In this document: positions 55,448-62,016 of the stretch, one piece after another | Layout: each line of letters starts with the position of its first letter | Position numbering within the stretch: the stretch's first letter is position 1 | Assembly (NCBI RefSeq): GCF_014836405.1 | Contig: NZ_JACSQU010000002.1 | Coordinates: 373,046 to 437,045, forward strand | Direction: 5' to 3' | Origin: Brevundimonas guildfordensis | GTDB lineage: Bacteria > Pseudomonadota > Alphaproteobacteria > Caulobacterales > Caulobacteraceae | DNA: 64,000 nt | The notes under the pieces: generated by a model | The model's input: the letters and a program-made list of their open reading frames with translations, nothing else | Databases searched by the model: none | What the model was told of the DNA's origin: nothing | Position numbers and translations under genes: made by a program

Positions 55448-55582
55448 CCATCCTCCATGTCCTCCGGTTCGATAACGGGAGGGTCGCACGCTTTTGAAGC
55501 GCGGCAAAGGATGGGACGGTTCCGGGCCTGGCCCGGTTTGACGGCGCGCCGCAGGACGGTCGCGCATTTTTCTGGAGACATC

Positions 55583-56809
55583 ATGAAAGAGACCAAGACC
55601 GTCTCGGGCACGCCCGAGGCGCGCGCCGCCATGCATGAGATGATGGCCGCGTTCGAGGCGTTCAAAGGGGCGAACGACGCCCGTCTGGACGAGATCGAGA
55701 AGAAGGCTTCGGCCGATGCGCTGCTGGAGGAGAAGGTGGCGCGCATCGATCAGGCCGTGGCGCAGGCCCAGGCGCGCATGGACCGCGCGCTGAGCGAGAG
55801 CCGCAGGCCGATGTTGGGCGCCGAGCTGCCCGCGGTAGTCGCGGCGCCGGAGGCCAAGGCGGCGTGGGATGGCTATATGAAGTCGGGCCAAGCGCATGGT
55901 CTGGAACTGAAGGCGGGGCTGTCGTCGGCGTCGAACTCGGCCGGCTATGTCGTGCCGCCGGAGACGGAGCGGGCCATCGAGCGGCGCCTGATGGCGGGGT
56001 CGCCGATGCGCGAAATCGCCACGGTGCGCACGGTGGGCTCGGGCGTGTTCAGGAAGCCCGTGTCCACGGCAGGGGTGACGGCGGGCTGGGTGGCCGAGAC
56101 GGCGGCGCGCCCTGAGACGGATCCGGCGACGCTGGCGCTGCTGGAGTTCTCCTCGGCCGATCTCTACGCCTGTCCGGCGGCGACGCAGAGCCTGCTGGAC
56201 GACGCCCTGATCGACCTGGACGAGTGGCTGGCGGCCGAGGTCGAGGACGCCTTCGCCGCCCAGGAGACAGCGGCCTTCGTCAGCGGCGACGGGGTCAACA
56301 AGCCCAAGGGCTTTCTGGCCTACGCCAACGCGGCCGAGGGGACGCAGACCTGGGGCCAGATCGGCACCGTGGCGTCGGGGGCGGCGGGCGGTTTCGCCAC
56401 CACGAACCCGGCGGACAAGCTGATCGACCTGATCTATGCGCCCAAGGCCCAGTATCGGCCGAACGGGCGTTTCGTGATGAACCGACGCACGGTCTCGACG
56501 GTGCGCAAGTTCAAGGATGCGGACGGCAACTACATCTGGTCGCCGGCGACGCGCCCGGGCGAGACGGCCAGCCTGCTGGGCTATCCGGTCACCGAGATCG
56601 AGACCATGCCGGATATCGGCGCCAACAGTCTGTCGATCGCGTTCGGGGACTTTGCGCGCGGCTATCTGATCGTGGATCGGGCGGGGGTGCGGGTGCTGCG
56701 CGATCCCTATTCGGCCAAGCCCTATGTGCTGTTCTACACGACCAAGCGCGTGGGCGGCGGAGTGCAGAACTTCGACGCGATCAAGCTGATGAAGTTCGCG
56801 GCCTCGTAG
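55583..56809 (+). CDS. GTA g5: HK97-type major capsid protein
   Basis: 408 residues from ATG 55583, six bases after CTGGAG; the open frame upstream is not coding-like. The N-terminal part (about 1-80) is a coiled-coil scaffold of the delta-domain type (ALLEEKVARIDQAVAQAQARM), expected to be cut by the protease. The fold follows: SNSAGYVVPPETERAIERRLMAGSPMREIATV, SADLYACPAATQSLLDDALIDLDEWLAAEVEDAFA, VSGDGVNKPKGFL, FVMNRRTVSTVRKFKDADGNYIW, and IAFGDFARGYLIVDRAG. All are clear landmarks. It now has its own upstream region because of the inserted genes. Confidence 0.95.
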   Translation: MKETKTVSGTPEARAAMHEMMAAFEAFKGANDARLDEIEKKASADALLEEKVARIDQAVAQAQARMDRALSESRRPMLGAELPAVVAAPEAKAAWDGYMKSGQAHGLELKAGLSSASNSAGYVVPPETERAIERRLMAGSPMREIATVRTVGSGVFRKPVSTAGVTAGWVAETAARPETDPATLALLEFSSADLYACPAATQSLLDDALIDLDEWLAAEVEDAFAAQETAAFVSGDGVNKPKGFLAYANAAEGTQTWGQIGTVASGAAGGFATTNPADKLIDLIYAPKAQYRPNGRFVMNRRTVSTVRKFKDADGNYIWSPATRPGETASLLGYPVTEIETMPDIGANSLSIAFGDFARGYLIVDRAGVRVLRDPYSAKPYVLFYTTKRVGGGVQNFDAIKLMKFAAS

Positions 56810-56824
56810 GACAGCGCACGAGAG

Positions 56825-56955
56825 CCCTCTCCCCTTGTGGGAGAGGGAGGGGCCCGCCGCGTGAGCGGTGGGAGGGTGAGGGGTTTCGCGGGCGCAAGAC
56901 CCCTCATCCGTCCGCCTTCGACGGCCACCTTCTCCCACAAGGGGAGAAGGAAAAG
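56825..56955. repeat. Palindromic intergenic repeat between capsid and g6
   Basis: About 130 bases. The left part has CTCCCCTTGTGGGAGA and GTGAGGGGTTT. The right part has ACCCCTCAT and TCTCCCACAAGGGGAGA. The arms are near-perfect reverse complements and frame an inner GTCCGCCTTCGACGG stem. Such elements are, from memory, dispersed in many Caulobacteraceae and other alphaproteobacterial genomes. In the transcript it would fold into a very long GC hairpin directly after the capsid gene. Confidence 0.85.
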
Positions 56956-56972
56956 GGACATAGGAGATTTGA

Positions 56973-57239
56973 ATGACGGCACCCGTGAGCCTCGCGGAGG
57001 CGAAGCTGTTCCTGCGCGTGGAGCATGAGGCGGAGGACGGGCTGATCCAGACGCTGATCGACGCGGCCAGGGCGCGGGTGGAGGGGGAGGTGGGCCTGAG
57101 CCTGACCTCGACCTCGCCGGCGCCGCTGCGGCTGGCGGTGATGATGCTGGTGATGCGCGCCTATGAGCGCGGCGATAGCGAGATGTCGGCGGCGCCGGTC
57201 GAGGGGTGGATCGCGCCCTATCGCGTGGTGCGGCTGTGA
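56973..57239 (+). CDS. GTA g6: head-tail connector (gp6-like)
   Basis: 88 residues. The gp6-like pattern VSLAEAKLFLRVEHEAEDGLIQTLIDAARARVEGEVG is at residues 5-41, followed by a helix LRLAVMMLVMRAYERG. It forms the adaptor ring under the portal. An AGGAG stands eight bases before the ATG, just after the palindromic repeat. The stop overlaps the GTG start of g7. Confidence 0.9.
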   Translation: MTAPVSLAEAKLFLRVEHEAEDGLIQTLIDAARARVEGEVGLSLTSTSPAPLRLAVMMLVMRAYERGDSEMSAAPVEGWIAPYRVVRL

Positions 57240-57550
57240 GCGGCGCGATGAAGGTGGTGGCGTCGCTGGTGCGGCCGGTGGCGGCGCAGACGCCCTATGG
57301 CGGTCGGGTCGTCAGCTATGAGCCGGTCGGGTCGCTGTGGCTGGCCTTGGGCGCGCGCAGGCGGCGCGAGCGGACAGAGGCGGGCGTGACGCGCGGCGTG
57401 GAGACGCTGAGCGCCACGGTGCGGGCCGATCCGCGGCTGGAGGAGGGGCTGGTGGTGCGCTTCGGCGGCGCGGACTGGGCCGTGGTCGCGATCGAGACTG
57501 ATCCGAAGGCGGCGGGACGGGTGCGGCTGAATCTGGAGCGGGCGCGATGA
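57236..57550 (+). CDS. GTA g7: head closure/stopper protein
   Basis: About 104 residues from GTG 57236 (overlapping the g6 stop as GTGA) or 100 from ATG 57248. The pattern VASLVRPVAAQTPYGGRVVSYEPVGSLWLALGARRRRERTEAGVTR is that of phage head-tail joining (SPP1 gp16-like) proteins. It ends with DWAVVAIETDPKAAGRVRLNLERA. It seals the head after DNA filling. It is translationally coupled on both sides. Confidence 0.88.
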   Translation: MSGAMKVVASLVRPVAAQTPYGGRVVSYEPVGSLWLALGARRRRERTEAGVTRGVETLSATVRADPRLEEGLVVRFGGADWAVVAIETDPKAAGRVRLNLERAR

Positions 57551-57954
57551 AGGATCATGAAGGGGCGCTGGTGAAGGCGCTGATCGCGCATCTGGGCGGC
57601 GACGGGGCGCTGAAGGCGCTGCTGGGCGATCCCGTGCGGGTGTGGGATGAGGCGCCGCAGGGAGCGGGGTTTCCGCACCTGTTGATCGGGCGGTGTGAGA
57701 GTAGGCCGCTGAACGCCGACGGCGGCGGGGTGGAGCAGCGGCTGACGTTGACCTGCGCCAGTCGGTTCAGGGGGCTGGAAGAGGCGCGGGCGGTGGCGGC
57801 GGCGGTGCGGGCGCGGGTCGCCGATGCGCCGCTGGAGGCGGACGGGGTGAAGGCGGTCAACGTGGCGGTGACGTTCACGGACCTGTTCCGCAGTCCGGAT
57901 CTGAAGCGGGCCTGGGCGGTGATGCGGCTGAGAGCCGTGACGGAGGAAATCTGA
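57547..57954 (+). CDS. GTA g8: DUF3168 tail terminator protein
   Basis: 135 residues. The DUF3168 pattern is GALVKALIAHLGGDGALKALLGDPVRVWDEAPQGAGFPHLLIGRCESRPLN, with a late strand VNVAVTFTDLFRSPD and RAWAVMRLRAVTEE. In GTAs and lambda-like phages this protein caps the tail tube and joins it to the head. The start overlaps the g7 stop (ATGA). Confidence 0.9.
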   Translation: MKDHEGALVKALIAHLGGDGALKALLGDPVRVWDEAPQGAGFPHLLIGRCESRPLNADGGGVEQRLTLTCASRFRGLEEARAVAAAVRARVADAPLEADGVKAVNVAVTFTDLFRSPDLKRAWAVMRLRAVTEEI

Positions 57955-57955
57955 G

Positions 57956-58378
57956 ATGAGCGCACAACGCGGCAAGGACATCCTGCTGAAGATCGAGGGC
58001 GCGCCCGGTTCAGGGGCGGGCGCCTTCACGACGGTGGCGGGGCTGAGGGCGAGGACGATCTCGCTGAACGCCAGGACGGTGGACGCGACCGACAGCGACA
58101 GCGCCGGACGGTGGCGCGAACTGCTGGCGGGGGCGGGCGTGAAGTCGGCGGCGGTGTCGGGGCAGGGGATATTCCGCGATGCGGCGTCGGACGCCCTGAT
58201 CCGCGAGGCCTTCTTTGAGCAGGCGGCGAAGACGTGGCGGCTGATCGTGCCGGATTTCGGCGTGCTGGAAGGGCCGTTCCTGGTCGCGGCGCTGGAATAT
58301 GCGGGCGAGCATGAGGGCGAGGCCAGTTTTGCTCTGAGCCTGGCCAGTGCGGGCGAGATCAGCTTCGAGGTGCTGTGA
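57956..58378 (+). CDS. GTA g9: major tail tube protein (TP901-1 family)
   Basis: 140 residues. It begins SAQRGKDILLKIE and has LRARTISLNARTVDATDSDSAGRWRELLAGAGVKSAAVSGQGIF, the TP901-1/GTA major tail pattern with the WxE/LLxGxG core. It ends with an IVPDFGVLEGPFLVAALEYAGEHEGEASFALSLASAGEISF beta region. It builds the tail tube hexamers. A GGAGG stands upstream of the ATG. Its stop overlaps the g10 start. Confidence 0.92.
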   Translation: MSAQRGKDILLKIEGAPGSGAGAFTTVAGLRARTISLNARTVDATDSDSAGRWRELLAGAGVKSAAVSGQGIFRDAASDALIREAFFEQAAKTWRLIVPDFGVLEGPFLVAALEYAGEHEGEASFALSLASAGEISFEVL

Positions 58379-58668
58379 TGGCGAACGGCGTGCGGGGCGA
58401 GGTGGTCGCGAGGCTGGCGGGGGCGGAGCGGACGCTGTGCCTGACGCTGGGCGCCTTGGCCGAGATCGAGACGGGGCTGGGCGTGGCCGGGATGGCGGCG
58501 CTGGCCGAGCGGATGCGCTCGCTGTCGGCGCGGGACCTGCTGGTGGTGCTGGCGGCCCTTTTGCGCGGCGGGGGCGAGGGTTCGCTGGCGGACGGGCTGG
58601 CGAACGCGCCGGTCGATCCGCGCGAGGCGGCGGAGGCGGTGGCGAAGGCCTTTGCGGCGGCGGCGTGA
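58378..58668 (+). CDS. GTA g10: tail assembly chaperone (GTA TAC family)
   Basis: 96 residues from ATG 58378; GTG 58375 just before is in frame. The pattern NGVRGEVVARLAGAERTLCLTLGALAEIETGLGVAGMAALAERM is that of GTA-family TAC proteins (residues 2-45), followed by a helical, Ala-rich end. It works with g10.1 to hold the tape measure in tail assembly. The start overlaps g9 and the end overlaps the GTG of g10.1. Confidence 0.88.
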   Translation: MANGVRGEVVARLAGAERTLCLTLGALAEIETGLGVAGMAALAERMRSLSARDLLVVLAALLRGGGEGSLADGLANAPVDPREAAEAVAKAFAAAA

Positions 58669-58844
58669 GCACGCCGTGGGGAGAGATGATGCAGGCGGCG
58701 GCGCGGATGGGCGTGGCGCCGGAAGGCTTCTGGCGGCTGTCGCTCAAGGAGTGGCGGATGCTGACGGCGGGGCCGGCGCAGGCGGCGCCCTTGGGGCGCG
58801 GCGAACTGGAGCGGATGCAGGAGAGGTGGCCGGATGAGCGATAG
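58665..58844 (+). CDS. GTA g10.1: short phage tail assembly chaperone
   Basis: 59 residues from GTG 58665, which overlaps the g10 stop (GTGA); the frame is not given its own start by an ATG near there. The family pattern is complete: PWGEMMQAAARMGVAPEGFWRLSLKEWRML (residues 4-33) and ELERMQERWPDE at the end. It is the second part of the TAC pair and overlaps the tape-measure start by 11 bases. Confidence 0.88.
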   Translation: MSTPWGEMMQAAARMGVAPEGFWRLSLKEWRMLTAGPAQAAPLGRGELERMQERWPDER

Positions 58845-59367
58845 TTTCAGGCCGGATGGCATCGACGCCGTGCCGGTCAAGGCGGCCGAGGCGGCGGCGG
58901 CGCTGGAGGCGCTGCGCGAGCCGGCGGAGCGGGCGGCGGCCTCGATCGAGGATGCGTTCGGGCGGGCGGGGGCCAGTCTGACCCGATCGCTGGCGCGGGC
59001 GGCGGCGGACGGGCAGGTGACGCTGGCCGAGCTGGCGCGGGCGGTGCTGAACGCGGTCAATGCGGCGGCGGGCGTGCGCGGCGGGGGCCTGTCGGGCGCC
59101 ATAGCGGCGGCGATGGGCGGCTTCGGCGGCGCGCGGGCGGATGGCGGGCCCGTGCTGGGCGGGGGCGCCTATCTGGTCGGCGAACGCGGGCCGGAGGTGT
59201 TTCGTCCGGCGGGCGCAGGGACGGTCGAGCCGATGGGCGGTCATTTTGGTTCGGGGCCGGGGGTGACGGTGAACGTCATGGTGGACGGCGGCGCCGAGGG
59301 CCTGTTGCGCTCAGAGACGCAGATTGCGCGAATGCTGGCGCGGGCCACGGCCCTGGGCGTGCGCTGA
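58834..59367 (+). CDS. GTA g11: short tail tape measure protein
   Basis: 177 residues. The N-terminal half is helical and Ala-rich (AAEAAAALEALREPAERAAASIEDAFGRAGASLTRSLARAA). The C-terminal part has the tape-measure signature GGARADGGPVLGGGAYLVGERGPEVFRPAGAGTVEP (about 98-132) and VTVNVMVDGGAEGLLRSETQIARMLARA. It sets tail length. It is short even for a GTA, predicting a short tail. It is the last gene before the second antisense insertion, where the plus-strand run breaks. Confidence 0.88.
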   Translation: MSDSFRPDGIDAVPVKAAEAAAALEALREPAERAAASIEDAFGRAGASLTRSLARAAADGQVTLAELARAVLNAVNAAAGVRGGGLSGAIAAAMGGFGGARADGGPVLGGGAYLVGERGPEVFRPAGAGTVEPMGGHFGSGPGVTVNVMVDGGAEGLLRSETQIARMLARATALGVR

Positions 59368-59401
59368 ATGTACCGCGCGCCGAGCGGTAGAGACTAACAA
59401 G

Positions 59402-59427
59402 AAAGGGCGCTCCGAAGAGCGCCCCTT
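59402..59427. terminator. Terminator between tape measure and DUF805 gene
   Basis: Perfect 8-bp stem GGGCGCTC / GAGCGCCC with loop CGAA (59405-59424). On the minus strand it is followed by CTTTCTTGTT, so it mainly ends the DUF805 gene. It can also stop plus-strand GTA transcription before g12. Confidence 0.75.
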
Positions 59428-59431
59428 GGAC

Positions 59432-60130
59432 TTACTCGCCCTTGGGATTCGGGCCGTATTTGTTGTCGCCGCGCTGGCTGTCGGCGATGCCGATCCAGAG
59501 CCAGAAGCCGATAGCGACCAGCCATGTCAGGCTAAGGATGCCCAGCGCCGGGCCGAAGGTGCTGAGGATGACGGCGGGATCTTCGTTCTCGATGGCTTGA
59601 GCGTTCATGAAGACCGACACTCCGATCGACATGAAGGCGAAGACCCAGCCGGCGATCATGACGACATAGGGAATGGCGATGAGCCAGCCAGTCTTGCCCA
59701 TGTCGTGCAGGCGCTTCACGCCGATGGCGAGGTGCGGCCACAGCAGGACGATGCCTAACATGTTCAGGAACGGGATGAAGTTCAAGACAAGGCCGACGCC
59801 GAACAAGATCAGCCAGCTGATCCAGAAGTGCTGGCGACGCAGGCGGCCGTCGAAGGAGAACAAGGCGGTGGCGAAGTCATAGGCTCCGGCCGGCGCAGCG
59901 CTGGTGGGTGAGCCGGCGGCCTGGCCGAAGGCGGCGGCGGGCGCGGTGGAGGCGAGGATCATGATCTGGGTCGCCTCCATGCCTTCCGGCACGAAGTCGA
60001 CGCGGCCGCCGACGGCGATGACGCCGCCCGCCTGGATCGCCGACTGGGCGAAGCCATAGCGGATGCTGTCGTCGCCGCTGATCAGGCCCGTGCCCGAACC
60101 TTCGTCGTAGCTGAGAATTTCGCCGCGCAC
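59432..60130 (-). CDS. Cold-shock-like domain plus DUF805 membrane protein inserted in the GTA cluster
   Basis: 232 residues from GTG 60130, five bases after AGGAGA. The first 55 residues (VRGEILSYDEGSGTGLISGDD...GRVDFVPEG) resemble a cold-shock/OB fold, with GxGLI in the RNP-like place. An Ala/Pro linker follows. The DUF805 domain (about 90-225) has FSFDGRLRRQHFWISWLILFG, then LWPHLAIGVKRLHDMGKTGW, the family signature, with four transmembrane helices and a C-terminal ADSQRGDNKYGPNPKG. The linked CSD-DUF805 plan is known in single proteins of proteobacteria. It has no tail-assembly role that I can see and breaks g11 from g12. Confidence 0.85.
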   Translation of the reverse strand: MRGEILSYDEGSGTGLISGDDSIRYGFAQSAIQAGGVIAVGGRVDFVPEGMEATQIMILASTAPAAAFGQAAGSPTSAAPAGAYDFATALFSFDGRLRRQHFWISWLILFGVGLVLNFIPFLNMLGIVLLWPHLAIGVKRLHDMGKTGWLIAIPYVVMIAGWVFAFMSIGVSVFMNAQAIENEDPAVILSTFGPALGILSLTWLVAIGFWLWIGIADSQRGDNKYGPNPKGE

Positions 60131-60228
60131 GCGGGTCTCCTGTCGTTGAACGGCTTTGCCGTGGTGTGGCGAAAGCATGGCCGACGCTGGCGGCGCGGAC
60201 AACCCGCAGCGTGACGCTACGCGCGGAT

Positions 60229-60238
60229 TTTCGCGAAA
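60229..60238. promoter_or_regulatory. Palindrome in the DUF805 - g12 divergent region
   Basis: TTTCGCGAAA is a perfect 10-base palindrome in the 160-base gap between two divergent genes. The place fits an operator acting on g12-g15, on the DUF805 gene or on both. No regulator is identified. Confidence 0.3.
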
Positions 60239-60290
60239 CATTCGCAACCGGTCCCGCGAGGGGACCCCATCATGCAATCGGCGAGGACAC

Positions 60291-60902
60291 ATGGCCTTTC
60301 ATGAGGTGCGCCTGCCGGCGCGGCTGGCGTTCGGCTCGACCGGAGGCGTCGAGCGCAGGACGGAGATCACGACGCTGGCGTCGGGGTTCGAACGGCGCTC
60401 GACGCCGTGGGCCGAGGGGCGCAGGCGCTACCTGATCGGGGCGGGCTTGCGGTCGCTGGACGACATGGCGGCGCTGACGAGCTTCTTCGAGGCGCGTCGG
60501 GGACGGCTGTATGGGTTCCGGTTTCGCGACTTCGCGGACTTCAGGAGCGGGGCGCCGGGGGCGGCCGTGACGCCGCTGGACCAGGCGATCGGGACGGGCG
60601 ACGGCGAAACGCGCACGTTCCAGCTGTGCAAGGCCTATGGCGATCATCGGCGGCTCATCGCCAAGCCGGTCGAGGGATCGGTGCGGGTGGCTGTGGCGGG
60701 CGTGGAGACGGCGGCCTTCAATCTGGAGGCGACGACGGGGCGGGTGACGCTGGCGACGGCGCCGGCGCAGGGCGCGGTCGTGAGCGCGGGCTTCGCCTTC
60801 GACGTGCCGGTGCGCTTCGACGCGGACCGCATGGAGGTGACGCTGGAGAGCTTCGGCGCCGGGCGGATGGTCGCCATGCCGCTGATCGAGGTGCGGGTCT
60901 GA
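60291..60902 (+). CDS. GTA g12: DUF2460 distal tail protein
   Basis: 203 residues from ATG 60291, with GAGG just upstream. The pattern FHEVRLPARLAFGSTGGVERRTEITTLASGFERRSTPWAEGRRRYLIGAGLRSLDDMAALTSFFEARRG is the TIGR02217/DUF2460 hallmark. It continues GFRFRDFADFRS and ends with VPVRFDADRMEVTLESFGAGRM. In RcGTA this forms the distal tail ring. After the insertion it needs its own promoter in 60131-60290. Confidence 0.93.
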   Translation: MAFHEVRLPARLAFGSTGGVERRTEITTLASGFERRSTPWAEGRRRYLIGAGLRSLDDMAALTSFFEARRGRLYGFRFRDFADFRSGAPGAAVTPLDQAIGTGDGETRTFQLCKAYGDHRRLIAKPVEGSVRVAVAGVETAAFNLEATTGRVTLATAPAQGAVVSAGFAFDVPVRFDADRMEVTLESFGAGRMVAMPLIEVRV

Positions 60903-60905
60903 GCC

Positions 60906-61559
60906 ATGCGCAATGTTCCCGATGAACTGGCCGCCCGCATCGAGAGGGGGGCGGCGACGCTGTGTCATGTCTGGCTGCTGAGGCGGGCGGACGGGCGGGC
61001 GATGGGCTTCACCGACCATGACCGCGATCTGGAGGTCGAAGGCGTGACGTGCCGAGCAGCCAGCGGCTGGACCGGCGGGGCGGGCGAGGGCGAGGTCGGG
61101 CTGGCGACGGGGTCGCTGTTGGCCTCGGGCGGGCTGGATGACGCGGCGATCACTGAAGAGGACATAGCGGCGGGGCGGTATGACGCGGCAGCGGTGGAGC
61201 TGTGGCGCGTGGACTGGATGCGGCCGGACCTGAAGGTGCGGCTGTGGAGGGGGAGGCTGGCGCGGATACGGCGCGAGGACGGACGGTTCATCGCCGACCT
61301 GGACGGGCCGATGGCGGCGCTGGAACGGGTGGTGGGGCGGACCTACGGCCGGGGCTGCGACGCGGTGCTGGGCGATGGGCGCTGCGGGCTGGAGGCGGCG
61401 GTGATCGCGGGGCGCAGTTGCGACAAGCGGTGGGCGACCTGTGTGGGCGTCTTCGGCAATGGGGTGAACTTTCAGGGGTTTCCCGATGTGCCGGGCGAGG
61501 ACTTCCTGACCGCGCGGCCGGTAAGCGGGCGCAATGACGGCGGGAGCCGCAGGCGATGA
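60906..61559 (+). CDS. GTA g13: DUF2163 tail hub protein
   Basis: 217 residues. It opens VPDELAARIERGAATLCHVWLLRRADG and contains MGFTDHDRDLEVEGVTC, GLDDAAITEEDIAAGRYDAAAVELWRVDW, then four Cys in GRGCDAVLGDGRCGL and SCDKRWATCVGVFGN (about 160-188). These fit the metal or Fe-S site known for GTA hub and lambda gpL-like proteins. It starts three bases after g12 and overlaps g14 by four bases. Confidence 0.93.
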   Translation: MRNVPDELAARIERGAATLCHVWLLRRADGRAMGFTDHDRDLEVEGVTCRAASGWTGGAGEGEVGLATGSLLASGGLDDAAITEEDIAAGRYDAAAVELWRVDWMRPDLKVRLWRGRLARIRREDGRFIADLDGPMAALERVVGRTYGRGCDAVLGDGRCGLEAAVIAGRSCDKRWATCVGVFGNGVNFQGFPDVPGEDFLTARPVSGRNDGGSRRR

Positions 61560-62005
61560 GGGGCGCGCAGATCGTGGCCGCTGCGCGCGGTTGGCTGGGC
61601 ACGCCGTATCGGCATCAGTGCAGCTTGAAGGGCGAGGGGGCGGACTGCCTGGGCCTGGTGCGCGGGGTCTGGCGGGAGGTGATGGGCGTGGAGCCGGAGG
61701 CGCCGCCGCCCTATCGCCCTGACTGGGCCGAGGTCGGGGGAGAGGAGGCGCTGTGGGCGGCGGCGCGGCGCTGGCTGGTGGAGATACCGCCCGGGCGGGC
61801 GGGGCTGGGCGACGTGCTGCTGTTCCGCATGGCGGCGGGGGCGCAGGCCAAACACTGCGCCGTGTTAAGCGCGGTGGAGGGGCCCGAGCGGGGGATGATC
61901 CACGCCTATTGGGGCCGCTCGGTTGTCGAAAGCTGGATGGGGCCGTGGTGGCGACGGCGGCTGGTCGCGGTGTTTCGCTGGCCTGAACCCTTGGCGGGAA
62001 TTTGA
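61556..62005 (+). CDS. GTA g14: NlpC/P60 tail peptidase
   Basis: 149 residues. Catalytic Cys31 is in GADCLGLVRG and His100 in AKHCAVL; His116 (MIHAYW) may be the third residue. It opens IVAAARGWLGTPYRHQCSLKGEG as in TIGR02219 phage peptidases. It is thought to cut peptidoglycan so that DNA can enter the recipient. It overlaps g13 (ATGA); g15 begins 11 bases after its stop. Confidence 0.94.
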   Translation: MRGAQIVAAARGWLGTPYRHQCSLKGEGADCLGLVRGVWREVMGVEPEAPPPYRPDWAEVGGEEALWAAARRWLVEIPPGRAGLGDVLLFRMAAGAQAKHCAVLSAVEGPERGMIHAYWGRSVVESWMGPWWRRRLVAVFRWPEPLAGI

Positions 62006-62016
62006 AGGAGTAGACG

